Shown one piece after another: positions 7,410 through 17,331 of a DNA stretch of 64,000 nucleotides. How positions within the stretch are numbered: the stretch's first letter is position 1; every line of letters starts with the position of its first letter. The notes under the pieces are model-generated. The model was not told the origin of the DNA, searched no databases, and saw only the letters and a program-made list of their open reading frames with translations. The translations under genes were made by a program, and so were the position numbers. This stretch comes from Symsagittifera roscoffensis (taxonomy: Eukaryota > Xenacoelomorpha > Acoela > Convolutidae). Where the stretch lies: the NCBI RefSeq assembly GCF_963678635.1, contig NC_087065.1, positions 47,556,381 through 47,620,380 on the forward strand, given 5' to 3'.

Positions 7410-10400
7410 TTACTTTTTAAATTCTACTTTCTTTAATATTTTAGATTGGGGGATGAACATTTTGTAGTTTTTACGTGGTTGATTTCGGAGTCTTGTTGTT
7501 TTTCTATGTTCTGATTTGTCTATTTCTTCTTGGGGTATTATTTGTTCTGTCATTTTTCTATTTTTTCTTTGCTTTTGGGATTCTTTATGGTCTAGATTTT
7601 TTGTAGTGTTTTTGGTAGCGGTTGGTTTTGTGTTTTGATTTTCGGTGGGGTTATCATTTTGTTCTGTATTTTTCAGATGTGGTTCGTTTTGAACTATTTT
7701 TAATCCTGTGAAGGAATATAATTGGGTTAATTCGCGGAGTGCGTATTCTTTTGGGTAGTAAGGTAATAGGTTGTTTCGGTGCTGAACGATTTCTTTTTTA
7801 TTGGAGTCGGTAATTTTATATGTGACATCAGTGGGTCTTGCAATTATTTGGTAGGGTCCTTTTCGGAGGGGTTGTAATTTTTTAGAAATTCCTTTTTGAG
7901 TATTAAAATTAGGTATGAGAACAAATGTTCCAATTTTTAAATCGGAAGCTGGTGTAAAACGTGATTTGATTTGTTCATTTATGTTTTGTCTTTGTAATAA
8001 CTTTTTCGTTATTTTTTGGTAAATTTCATTGTGTTTCTTATCTCTATTTAAAATCCATTCGGTGTGTGTACCGGAGGCTAATTTAAGAATTTGTGGGTGA
8101 TGAAAATGATCTTCATCGTGTGTATGTAAAGGTAGGTTATAACAAATTGAGTCTTTATTTGGTTTACAATAACCTTGTGCGTTTTTATGGGAATTTGCTG
8201 TAAACATTATTGGTTTGCGTGGCTTTTGGTTAAAAACCATTTCATATGGTGACATTCCTAGTGTTGTCGTAATTTGTGAGTTATATGCTAAGGGAAATAA
8301 TTTTACATCTGCTGACCATTCGGTATATTTTGTATCATTTCCGTTGATGATACATCTAAGATATTCTTGTAGTGAACGGTTCATACCTTCGACTAAGCCG
8401 TTTGTCCAAGGTGCATGAGATGTACGTGGTTTGTGTTTAATGTTGTATAAATGACATAGTGTTATTATTTCATTATTTATGAATTCTGTACCATTGTCTG
8501 TGACTAAAATTTCTGGTAGTCCAAATTTTGCTATCCAGTGTTCATAAAGTGTTGTATATGCGTAATAAGCATTACAATGTGGTACTGGGTTAAGTGCTAC
8601 ATAGTGTGTGAATGCGTCAACAATTACCATAATGTAGGAGTTTCCTTCTGATGAGGGTGAAATTGGGCCTTTAGTATCAAATGAGATACGGTGATTAAAG
8701 TACAAACTTTGTCTTTTAAAATCTTGTTTTTGTGCTATTTGTTTTTGATTTGGGTAAGGTTTATTTAGCTGACATACTATACAATCATTGCATAGTACTT
8801 TTATCCAGATTGGTGCATTTGGGAAGTAAAAATTTTGTATAAAATTTGAATATGTTTTTTCTGATCCAGAGTGTCCTTTAATATTTTGTGTATGTGAAAT
8901 ATTAAAAGCGATGAGAATCATACTTAAAGGAAGACAGGGGACTATGGATTCGTTTAAGTTGTATTCTAAAAGGTCTGTAGTTTCATTAATTGTTGTGTAA
9001 TTAAATTTGCGAAAATATCGGAGGAGTGTCTTGTTGCCTAGTATGGTTGAATCTGCTTTGGTAGGTTTAGTTTTATATTTGTGCCATGATTTTAGTTGTC
9101 GAATTATTGGGTCAAGATTTTGGTATTGTTTTAGTGTTGAAATTGTAATTATTTCTGTTGGAGGGAGAAAAATGTTTTCAATTTCGAATTTAGATAAGGG
9201 TATTGTATCTAATGGGTCATGAAGATCAAAAACTTGATTTATTGTGTATTTCGAATCGGTTGTTGGTGGTCCTGATAAATTTATTTTATCAGTTAAATTT
9301 TCTTTTTCTATTAGTGGAAAATGGTCTTTTTTAGTTTGGTGTTGTTTTGTTCGTTTTTGTTGGGTGTTATTTTTTATCCATTGGGAATATGGAATTGGTT
9401 TAAAAGTTGATGTTCCAAGTAGGTCAACTTCATAATGATTATTTTGACAATCTAAATAAAGTGGGAAATGTTGTAAATTATTTATTTGTGATTGTTCAAT
9501 ATCAGTTTTAACTGCATATTTGCATTCTAATCGGGGTGATGTTTCGTTTTCTGCAAGGTAGAATTTTATGTTTTTGGGTATTTCAACTGTTGTTTTTCGT
9601 GTAAGTAATTCAGGTGGTGTATTTCGACTTAAGGTGTCTGGTAATGCAAGATTTTTTCCTGCAGTCCAAACTATATGTAAGTTTGGAAATTTCAATAGAA
9701 TTAATTGAAATCTGTAAACTCGGTGGTTTGGGTTAGATTTCTGTGTAAAAAGAAAAATGATTGGTTTGTGGTCTGTGAATAAAACTGTGGGATGTTGTGA
9801 TCCAAGTATCAGAAATTCATATTCTGTCAGTGTATATATTATGGCTGTACATTCTCTCATTAGAGTTGAGAGTCGTAGCTCTGCTTGAGTGAATAATCGG
9901 GAATTTGCTGATATCAGGTTCATTTTATTTGTACCATTATGTGATTGTAATAGTGCTGCGCCGATGCCAAAGTTCGAAGCATCGCACATTGCATAAAATG
10001 GTTGATCAGGGTCTGGAATTGTGTTTGAAATTTGTTCAGTTAAAAGTTTCTTTATTTCTTCGAATCGTGCTTGATGTTCTGTATTCCATTCAAAATTATT
10101 TTGTTGTCTAAGGATGTTGTAAAATGGTCGTAGATATAATTGCATTTTATAAACATATTTACTTAAAAAGTTTAACATTCCAAGGAATTCTTGGATTTTC
10201 TTTTTATTTGTTGGTGGTTGAAGTTTTTGAATAGCGTCAATGCGTGATTTCAGTGGAGTGATTGTTTTTCTTTCTATGTTATGTCCTAAGAATTTAACTC
10301 TTGTCAAAAAGAAGTGTGATTTATCGGGGGCGGCCTTCAGATTTTCGTTCTGAAGTATTTGGTGATATTTTTCTAAAACTTTGAACATTTCGTCTTTTGT

Positions 10401-13400
10401 TTGTGATTGCATAAAAACATCGTCTAGATAGGTGATTGCGTTTTTCTTGAGTATTAGTGGTCTAAAAATTTTGCTCATAAAAGCTGAAAATGCTGCTGGT
10501 CCTATGGATATTCCATAGAATAAGCGGTTAAATTCATATTGTTGGTTTCCGATAACAAATTGTGTTAAACGTCGTGATTGTTCATCTAGTGGCATTTGAT
10601 TGTATGCACTATTCATGTCGGCGGTTGTGAAGTATTTGCCATTTATTTTTGTTAAAATAACTTGTATTGGTTCGATGGGCCAATTGCATTTTGATTCATC
10701 TATGAGTGAATTGAGGTATCTAGCGTCGAGAACGATTTTTAATGATTCTCCTTCAGCTAGAATGATAACGGGGTTGATGAATGTGTTGCCTTTTGGTTGT
10801 TCTTCTTTATTAACTGGTGATATAATATTGTACTGTTCTAAAATATCGAGTAATCTGTTTACTTTATCATGTAAGTGAATTGGTACTTTACTTGCTCTCT
10901 GTTTTTTGAAAACTGCGTCTGGTTTTAATGGGAGATGTAGTGATGAACTGATTTTGCCAACATCGAATTTTGATGTTGCATAGACTGATGAATATTTAAT
11001 TAGCTGTTTGGCTAACTTTTCGAATTCGTCTTGTGTTATTTGTGAATGTTGGAAATTAAACATTGTTAAAAATTTCTGTTGGTCCTCTGTGTAGTTACTT
11101 ATGTTGAATGTAGGTTTGAAATATGGAGTTTTTGTGAAGTAATCCGTATTTCTGTTTTCGTTACTTATTATATTATTTATAGATAATTCTTCATTAAGAA
11201 TTGTAGATTGGCAAATATCTAGTAATTGGAGTATATTATTTACGCGATAGGCTTTTTCGTGTATTGGTGATATTGTAGCGTTGGTTTCACAATATCCTAA
11301 AAGTCCTAAAGGTAATGTTACTTGGTAAGGTGTGTTGTTATAAACATGTAAGGAAATAATATCTGAATTCGAATTTTTCAAATATTTTATTGAAGAGATT
11401 GTGATTTTGAAAAATTTATGAATAGGTTTGAATTCAAAATCTGACATATAAAATTTTTGTTTGTTTTGTTCTTTATCATATTGGTGAACTTGTTTGATTG
11501 AAAAATTATAGATGTTTCCTGATAGTGGTTTCAGGTGTTTTCTTTGTTGGTTAAATATCGGATAGAATTTTGAAAAGAATGGTGGTTGTTTATTTAATCT
11601 TTGAAAAAATGTTAAGGATGTTTCTTTTGTTTTTGTATATTTATCTTTGATTAATATTTTACTATTTAGGATGTTAATTGTTGGTATATACTTCGAAATA
11701 AATGGTATTCCAATGATATTATATTTAATATCAGTGATATGGAATATTTGTTTAAATGGCTTATTTAGAATTTTACTTTGCTCCATTGTTCTGGTAGGGA
11801 GGAGAAATAATTGGATTTTTCCGTAGTTTATCAATGTTGATCCTTGTGCTGTTGCTAGCTTACTGGAGGTTTCAAGAGGTGTTAGCTTTGGGTGTAAAGT
11901 TTTTATTTCATTCCATGTGGGAATGTTTATTATGTTTGATTCTGCTCCTGAATCAATTAAAAAATCGATTTCAAGGTCTGGTGCTTGAAATTCTTTGTTT
12001 CTTGGGCTTTCTAAGAGAAATGGTATTGTCCAGATTTTTTCTTTGGGTTGTTCTTTTTGTATATTTTGGTAGATGTGGTTTGTATTCAAGCATTTTGTTT
12101 TGACATTTTGATTGGGTTGTTCTGTAGTATTTTTTGCATTTGTTTCTTGCGTTGTTGGTGTGGAATTTATGGGTGTAGTGTAATAATTTTGAAGAAATTC
12201 TGATTGATTTTCATATATGTGTGATGGAAAAGGTTGTTCATATATGACAGATTCATAGTCATTTTCGACTTTTATCATATTGATAGAAAGAGTGTTTTCT
12301 GTATCACTTTCTGAATCTGATGATGTACAATTTATTTGATTGAGTTGTAACGTATCAGTAACTGTGTCATCAATACCTGGGGGGTCTGATGTTGTTTCTG
12401 GGTTAGCTTGTACTTGATTGATTTGTCTTTGATGTTTAGGTGTACTGCTTCTATGACGATTATTAGAGTTATTATAGTGATTATTATTCCGGTGTGGTGA
12501 TTGGGAATAATTTCTATAACGGTTATTATAACTTGAATGTCGGTTTTGTGAATTATTTCGCGATCTATTTTGATAATTGCTGTTTGGTCTGTTATAGTTC
12601 GATCTATTATATGAGTTATTCCTTGATCGATTATTCGGGTAATTCTGGTTTCGGTTGTTTGAATAACTTCTATTTCGATTATAGGAGTAGTTTCTATTCC
12701 TATTGTATGATGAATTTCGTGATTGGTTGTTTGGATAGTAATTATTTCTTGATTGGGAATTAGATCTAGAAACAAATCGTTGTGTATTTGAATTTGATCT
12801 GGAGTAGTTATTTCTACTATTTGGTCTATTGTAGTGATTTTGCGATGAATTTTGCGTGTTTCTTCGTTCTGGTGATCTTCCTCTATAACTTGAGTTATAT
12901 GGGGATTGATTTCTTGTATAACTTGTATTGTTCGGAAGTGGCTTTCCTGAACTGTTGTTGCTGTATACATTTTTGTTTGGTAGATTTTGATCTTTTTTCA
13001 TGTATTGATAGAATGATTTATTTGGTTCTTTGTATTTTTGAGGTTTATTTTGACTATCTTGCTGTTTTTGTCTACATTCGGAAATACTATGTCCGTATCG
13101 TCGGCAATAATTACACCATTTTTTGAAAGATGGTTTGCCTTTAAAGTTTGGGTTCTTTTCGTAGATATTAAGTATTTCAGTGATTTTTTCGACGAGGTCT
13201 GTCTCTGATTCCTGTATATTATTAATATTAGTGGGAGTCGTTTCAATTCTGTTAACGTATTGTAATTTCAGATTTTCCGTTTCTTCTAGTTTCATCGTGA
13301 TTTCTGCTTGTTCTAGTTTGTCTACTAGTTTTCTAAAATCTAAATCGGGTTCTCGAATTGAAGAAGGATGGGATGCTCTCTTTTTTATTGCTATTTTCCT

Positions 13401-15638
13401 TAATTGTGGTGTTAAGGTCATCATTAAGATTTCTGTCATCTTTGTGTTTTTATAGTCGTGTGTATTTAGTGAATATGCTTTTCGAACTAGTGTTTCGATT
13501 CTTACTGCTAACTGTTTGATGGTTTCGTTTGGTAATCTGCGAATTTCATTACATAAAACTCTTTGTTGTTGTTTGTTTCTTTCAGAGTCAAACATTTTTG
13601 AAAATTCTTGTGTAAATCTTTTCCAGTTTGATTTTATTTCTAGAGGTAGTACTGAAAACCATTTTTGGGCTGCGCCATCTAAGGTTGTTTGTATCAACGC
13701 TGTGCGTCGATGTATCCAGTTTTGATGTAGTGGCGTATTAATTGGTTCAGGTCCAATGTTTAAAATCAGGTTTGCTGTTACTGCATTTAAATAATCTTCT
13801 ACAGAGTATTCAGGGTCTGTTCCTGTGAAAACCATTAAAGGTTTATTTGATGTTATTGATGATCCACCCATTAGGTATGGATTCATTGTCATTTGTAATG
13901 ATTCTGCTGCATTTGGCATTTGAGAAAAATTTGAAAGTTGGTTTCTTGTTATTTCATGTTGTTGAAGATAATATGGGAGTGGTATTTCATTTTGCATTTG
14001 TGATGGTTGATACGAGTGTGCAGTCATTGGATTTTGTTGTTGAATTGGTTGAAAAGATTGTGTATTAATTGGATTTTGTTGTTGAATTGGTTGTTGATGT
14101 TGTGCATCTATCGGTTGTGGAGAAAAATTCCTATGATTTGTACGTGTTTTCTGTATTCCTTGTCTACGATATTCTTGAGTATTTGGTGCAAATATATCTG
14201 GTTGTAAGAAATCATCATCTGAGGATAAATAATCCATTTGATAAGATGTTTGTTTTTTCTTTTTATTTTGTTGAAAAAATGGGTAATTTTCACTGCGATC
14301 CTGTGGAGGATTTGGTTGAAAATTTTTGGAATTATATTGGGCCGTTGGGTTATCCCAGTTTCGAGGTTTTGTATATTGATTAAAATTCCTTTGTGGTTGA
14401 TAATTTGTTTTTGACGGATGTGTATAATTATAATTATGGTCTGCAAAGTTGTTTCTAGTGAATGTTTTGCGTGTTTTTGATGGTATTGTCATGGGTCTAT
14501 ATGTTTGGTAATCCATATGTGAATATTTTGGAGCAACCGAAGGTTTAACGGTTGATTGTAAGGTTACTTGTGTTTGTGAAAGATTTGTATTCCTTGGTGT
14601 TGTTAAATTCGGGCGTATTGGTGAAATACTTTGTTGTGTAGTTGTTGTGTGTACAATTTCTTCATTTATGAAGTGTGATGGTGTCTGTATATCTTGTTGA
14701 GTAAGATTCCTAGTTCCATTGAGGTTTTCGTTGTGTATGACTGTAGAGTTTAAACTATTATTTTGTGTATCGGGTAAAAATGTATTATAGTTTAATGGTG
14801 TTGCATCAATTGTTAATGGTATTACTCTTACATAATCTCTTATGTAAGATATTGTACCTATTGCTTGACTTGAGATTGATTGTGGAAAGCTTATAAATGC
14901 GGGATGAGACCATTCGGGGTCCCAAACATAATCTGATTGTTCTGTGATAGCGGTATCATCGTTCGAATTTTGGGGTCTAAAATTTTTTCTTGCTTGTGCA
15001 ATTAAATCAATATTGTGTGTGAAATAATCTATTATGAACCATGCCAAAATTTTTTGTAAATCGTGTTTGGTATGTTGTGAAACGTCGTCTTTCGTGAAAT
15101 TTTCTTTAATGATGTTTAAATAACTAGAGAGTAGTGTGATTTCATGTCGTACTCTTAAATGTTTAGATGTTTCTGTCGGTGAGACATTTGTTAATGGGAG
15201 TTCATTTTCTAATATCGAAATATAACTATATATTATTGCGAAAACTTCATTGGTGAAAATGGAGTTTGCTCTTTGTGAGTTATGGTATTGGATGCTTTTT
15301 ATATATTCTGAAAAAACTTTTGAAAATTCTAAGTCAAGATCGTCTGTTTGAATAGTATATGTTCTATTATTATGGTTTGGGGAAGTGAATTCTATAGAGT
15401 AGATTCCATACTGTTGTGTTATGTTGCAAATATCTTTTAGATAGTGATCTATGATTTGTCTTTTGATTTTTACATCGGGGAACTCTGTTTTACATGGACT
15501 GATTCCGGGTTCAAATAAATTTACGAGTAAATTTTGACAAAATATGTGTTGTCCTCTATCAGTATCTGCATCTACTATAAAAGGAAAGATTTCATCATCA
15601 TCTGGAGTTTCGTCACCTGGGGTGTGTGTTGAACTCAT
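7410..15638 (-). CDS. gag-pol: Gag-Pol polyprotein in one frame, 2,742 aa
   Basis: Approximate domains: residues 1-600 are a long N-terminal extension rich in Gln, Asn, Pro and Thr, with a repeated QPIQQQNP motif near 515-535; gag-type core 600-790 (WFSVLPLEIKSNWKRF near 658); CCHC zinc knuckle ~837-850 (CNYCRRYGHSISEC); Asn/Arg/Ser/Tyr-rich tract ~900-1065; aspartic protease ~1225 (FLIDSGAES); reverse transcriptase with YLDDV ~1736; RNase H (MCDASNFGIG ~1883, FTDHKP ~1952); integrase HHCC zinc domain ~2250-2290; DDE catalytic core at ~2320 (D), ~2378 (D) and E after exactly 35 intervening residues (GLVEGMNR); GPY-type module ~2590 (LRKGPYQII). All catalytic motifs look intact. A single frame from gag through integrase, with no frameshift, is uncommon. 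It makes capsid, protease, RT/RNase H and integrase for reverse transcription and insertion. Confidence 0.95.
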   Translation of the reverse strand: MSSTHTPGDETPDDDEIFPFIVDADTDRGQHIFCQNLLVNLFEPGISPCKTEFPDVKIKRQIIDHYLKDICNITQQYGIYSIEFTSPNHNNRTYTIQTDDLDLEFSKVFSEYIKSIQYHNSQRANSIFTNEVFAIIYSYISILENELPLTNVSPTETSKHLRVRHEITLLSSYLNIIKENFTKDDVSQHTKHDLQKILAWFIIDYFTHNIDLIAQARKNFRPQNSNDDTAITEQSDYVWDPEWSHPAFISFPQSISSQAIGTISYIRDYVRVIPLTIDATPLNYNTFLPDTQNNSLNSTVIHNENLNGTRNLTQQDIQTPSHFINEEIVHTTTTQQSISPIRPNLTTPRNTNLSQTQVTLQSTVKPSVAPKYSHMDYQTYRPMTIPSKTRKTFTRNNFADHNYNYTHPSKTNYQPQRNFNQYTKPRNWDNPTAQYNSKNFQPNPPQDRSENYPFFQQNKKKKQTSYQMDYLSSDDDFLQPDIFAPNTQEYRRQGIQKTRTNHRNFSPQPIDAQHQQPIQQQNPINTQSFQPIQQQNPMTAHSYQPSQMQNEIPLPYYLQQHEITRNQLSNFSQMPNAAESLQMTMNPYLMGGSSITSNKPLMVFTGTDPEYSVEDYLNAVTANLILNIGPEPINTPLHQNWIHRRTALIQTTLDGAAQKWFSVLPLEIKSNWKRFTQEFSKMFDSERNKQQQRVLCNEIRRLPNETIKQLAVRIETLVRKAYSLNTHDYKNTKMTEILMMTLTPQLRKIAIKKRASHPSSIREPDLDFRKLVDKLEQAEITMKLEETENLKLQYVNRIETTPTNINNIQESETDLVEKITEILNIYEKNPNFKGKPSFKKWCNYCRRYGHSISECRQKQQDSQNKPQKYKEPNKSFYQYMKKDQNLPNKNVYSNNSSGKPLPNNTSYTRNQSPYNSSYRGRSPERRNTQNSSQNHYNRPNSRNNYSRSNSNTQRFVSRSNSQSRNNYYPNNQSRNSSYNRNRNYSYNRNRSYSNNRNQNYPNNRSRNNSYNRSNYNRPNSNYQNRSRNNSQNRHSSYNNRYRNYSQSPHRNNNHYNNSNNRHRSSTPKHQRQINQVQANPETTSDPPGIDDTVTDTLQLNQINCTSSDSESDTENTLSINMIKVENDYESVIYEQPFPSHIYENQSEFLQNYYTTPINSTPTTQETNAKNTTEQPNQNVKTKCLNTNHIYQNIQKEQPKEKIWTIPFLLESPRNKEFQAPDLEIDFLIDSGAESNIINIPTWNEIKTLHPKLTPLETSSKLATAQGSTLINYGKIQLFLLPTRTMEQSKILNKPFKQIFHITDIKYNIIGIPFISKYIPTINILNSKILIKDKYTKTKETSLTFFQRLNKQPPFFSKFYPIFNQQRKHLKPLSGNIYNFSIKQVHQYDKEQNKQKFYMSDFEFKPIHKFFKITISSIKYLKNSNSDIISLHVYNNTPYQVTLPLGLLGYCETNATISPIHEKAYRVNNILQLLDICQSTILNEELSINNIISNENRNTDYFTKTPYFKPTFNISNYTEDQQKFLTMFNFQHSQITQDEFEKLAKQLIKYSSVYATSKFDVGKISSSLHLPLKPDAVFKKQRASKVPIHLHDKVNRLLDILEQYNIISPVNKEEQPKGNTFINPVIILAEGESLKIVLDARYLNSLIDESKCNWPIEPIQVILTKINGKYFTTADMNSAYNQMPLDEQSRRLTQFVIGNQQYEFNRLFYGISIGPAAFSAFMSKIFRPLILKKNAITYLDDVFMQSQTKDEMFKVLEKYHQILQNENLKAAPDKSHFFLTRVKFLGHNIERKTITPLKSRIDAIQKLQPPTNKKKIQEFLGMLNFLSKYVYKMQLYLRPFYNILRQQNNFEWNTEHQARFEEIKKLLTEQISNTIPDPDQPFYAMCDASNFGIGAALLQSHNGTNKMNLISANSRLFTQAELRLSTLMRECTAIIYTLTEYEFLILGSQHPTVLFTDHKPIIFLFTQKSNPNHRVYRFQLILLKFPNLHIVWTAGKNLALPDTLSRNTPPELLTRKTTVEIPKNIKFYLAENETSPRLECKYAVKTDIEQSQINNLQHFPLYLDCQNNHYEVDLLGTSTFKPIPYSQWIKNNTQQKRTKQHQTKKDHFPLIEKENLTDKINLSGPPTTDSKYTINQVFDLHDPLDTIPLSKFEIENIFLPPTEIITISTLKQYQNLDPIIRQLKSWHKYKTKPTKADSTILGNKTLLRYFRKFNYTTINETTDLLEYNLNESIVPCLPLSMILIAFNISHTQNIKGHSGSEKTYSNFIQNFYFPNAPIWIKVLCNDCIVCQLNKPYPNQKQIAQKQDFKRQSLYFNHRISFDTKGPISPSSEGNSYIMVIVDAFTHYVALNPVPHCNAYYAYTTLYEHWIAKFGLPEILVTDNGTEFINNEIITLCHLYNIKHKPRTSHAPWTNGLVEGMNRSLQEYLRCIINGNDTKYTEWSADVKLFPLAYNSQITTTLGMSPYEMVFNQKPRKPIMFTANSHKNAQGYCKPNKDSICYNLPLHTHDEDHFHHPQILKLASGTHTEWILNRDKKHNEIYQKITKKLLQRQNINEQIKSRFTPASDLKIGTFVLIPNFNTQKGISKKLQPLRKGPYQIIARPTDVTYKITDSNKKEIVQHRNNLLPYYPKEYALRELTQLYSFTGLKIVQNEPHLKNTEQNDNPTENQNTKPTATKNTTKNLDHKESQKQRKNRKMTEQIIPQEEIDKSEHRKTTRLRNQPRKNYKMFIPQSKILKKVEFKK

Positions 15639-16080
15639 TTTTCCGTTCGATGACTGTTAATATGTAATTATTAATGTGTCGAATTGGTTGATTCCAATTG
15701 TATAGATGTACTGGTTTGTGTTTGTACTGTTTTTTTATTCTTCTTTTTCCTCTTTGTGATGAATTTGAAGTTGTTTCTGAGTCAGAAAAATATAGTTGAT
15801 CGTGAAGTGGGCAATTTTTATCTATTGATTCTTTTAGTTTGTAAAGTTCGTCTAAACTGTTGGTTTCTGATTCTGAAAATGCGTTTCGATTTTTTGAAAA
15901 TCTTTTTCGTGTTATTTGTCTTTGTTTAGTTATTATTTTCCTCTTTAGTGTTTGTCGTTTTGTGCGAATGTATCCAACTGTTTGTGTATGAGGTGTGATT
16001 ACAAGGTCGTATTTTTTGTTATCTATTTCACAATTGTGTAAAACGATTGTTTGTTTATTTCCTAGGTTTTTAAATGACAT
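15613..16080 (-). CDS. 155-aa basic ORF upstream of gag
   Basis: First substantial ORF of the element. The 3' end overlaps the gag-pol start by 26 nt in another frame. Residues ~38-65 are extremely basic (TKRQTLKRKIITKQRQITRK), and a second basic patch (RGKRRIKKQYKHK) lies near residue 110; acidic/Ser patches (ESETNS, SDSETTSNSS) lie between and could be phosphorylated. This looks like a nuclear or RNA-binding protein. A regulatory role comparable to complex-retrovirus accessory proteins is a hypothesis based on composition and position alone; no homologue is recognised. It could also be a basic nucleocapsid-like peptide. Confidence 0.6.
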   Translation of the reverse strand: MSFKNLGNKQTIVLHNCEIDNKKYDLVITPHTQTVGYIRTKRQTLKRKIITKQRQITRKRFSKNRNAFSESETNSLDELYKLKESIDKNCPLHDQLYFSDSETTSNSSQRGKRRIKKQYKHKPVHLYNWNQPIRHINNYILTVIERKNEFNTHPR

Positions 16081-16596
16081 AAGGTTTAGGATGACGGATG
16101 CAAAAAGTTGTTAAGTGAATTCTAATTACTTAAACTGTTAGTCCTTACGATTTTTTGGTTAGCTTAACCTGGGTCTATTTGTTCAGGGTTGGAGAGAAAA
16201 TAATATCGATTCCGAAGAATGATTTTTACTTTCTCGTGACTAGTATAAGCTAAGGTGTTAACTTACTTAATCTTACTTAGGGGTAGTGATTGTGTTCAAG
16301 GGTTGGAGAATAGTAAATCGATCCACAAGGTTCAGGTATAATTAGAACGCGAGTAGTTCGTTAGATACTATTTTAAACTTACTAAGTCTAAGATTTATCC
16401 TGGGTCTGGTAAGAGGGGGGGTCAAGTGAAGGATGAATAACCGAAGTTCTTCACTGTTTATCCTAATTTGAATGATTAGTTTTGTGTAAAAATTTCTATT
16501 AGTCCTGGGTTTTTAGAGAGGGTTGGATAGTGAATCGACGTTTGAGGTCGTTAGACACTAATTAAGTGGGTGGGGGAGAACAAAGTTGTTCTGTTT

Positions 16597-16681
16597 GATC
16601 CAAGGATAAGCCTTGATGATCAAGTTTGAAATTTAATTAAGTAGAAAATGATTTAAGATCCAAGGATAAGCCTTGATGATC
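16597..16681 (-). repeat. Two 25-nt direct repeats spaced 60 nt
   Basis: Identical copies at 16597-16621 and 16657-16681. Each contains the inverted stem CAAGG/CCTTG around ATAAG and is bounded by GATC on both sides, so it can fold into a short hairpin. A paired hairpin in a retroelement leader suggests a packaging or dimerisation signal, but this is inference. Confidence 0.6.
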
Positions 16682-17009
16682 TGATTTTAAATTAAGTGAC
16701 TTTAAGTTTTAATAAAGTTTTAAATTTGTGTAAAGGAAAGATTTAGTGTTTTATGATGTTAGTGAGTTGATGATTGCTGTTATGTTTTAGGTGATGAAGC
16801 TGGAACAACAGGATGATTTATGATTACTAACCATTTATTGTCATGCTACTAATTTTTATTTTTATTTTCCAATAAATATTTTTCAAACATGTTTTGTATA
16901 ATACTGCAGAGTTTTAGGAAAACGATCTAAGATCTTTTTATCAATCGTTATTGTATAATATTAATTTTGTTTAGCGCCTGAAATGATTTTGAAGGGTAAC
17001 TTCAAGGTT

Positions 17010-17243
17010 TTATGTTTGCAAATGGAAATCTAAATTCATTGCAAGTAGTATTCGAAATATAAAAGTTTGTTCTGGCTTTTGCCGAACTATCATATAACTA
17101 TACGGCAAGTTTCTACTTTGTCGTATGTCGTCTTTGGTTCGAGGTCTTCTTCCAATTCCGGGTAGTTCTGTTATGGTTCGGAATATTGGCTCTGATCTAT
17201 TGAGTCGGAGAGACATTTCAATTAAATTATTGTCGTATAACAT
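17010..17243 (-). CDS. 77-aa leader ORF after the LTR
   Basis: First ATG ORF about 90 nt after the LTR. The peptide has several Arg-rich turns (GIGRRPRTKDDIRQSRN) and is not recognised. It could be an upstream ORF, the first coding exon for ATG-less downstream ORFs, or chance. Confidence 0.25.
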   Translation of the reverse strand: MLYDNNLIEMSLRLNRSEPIFRTITELPGIGRRPRTKDDIRQSRNLPYSYMIVRQKPEQTFIFRILLAMNLDFHLQT

Positions 17244-17311
17244 TTTGTAAATGTTTTTGTCTAATTTCTAATCTATTTTTGGTTAATTCTAATCTAGTAA
17301 GGTCTTGTTCG

Positions 17312-17329
17312 AGACTTATGGTCGCACCA
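17312..17329 (-). promoter_or_regulatory. Candidate tRNA primer-binding site
   Basis: Two bases after the LTR's terminal CA the sense strand reads TGGTGCGACCATAAGTC. TGG is complementary to the CCA end of a tRNA, and the placement is correct for (-)-strand priming. The tRNA would end ...GGTCGCACCA; I cannot name it. Confidence 0.5.
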
Positions 17330-17331
17330 GA

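Larger units (their letters stand above)
16081..17331 (-). other. Leader between LTR and first large ORF
   Basis: About 1.25 kb with the element's low-C plus strand in its first ~700 bases. It holds an exact 25-nt direct repeat (16597-16681), about three diverged copies of a ~40-nt motif containing GGGTTGGA...GAATCGA (near 16180, 16300 and 16515), and a 77-codon ORF. Packaging and splice-donor signals would be expected here; none could be assigned. Confidence 0.5.

Noticed and set aside
12332..12970. 212-codon minus-strand frame rich in Ile/Thr
   Set aside because: It overlaps the Asn/Arg/Ser/Tyr tract of Gag-Pol in another frame; low-complexity codons produce open alternative frames.
14069..14383. 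Antisense 104-codon frame and similar plus-strand frames inside Gag-Pol
   Set aside because: Shadows caused by the low C content of the plus strand; no independent support.
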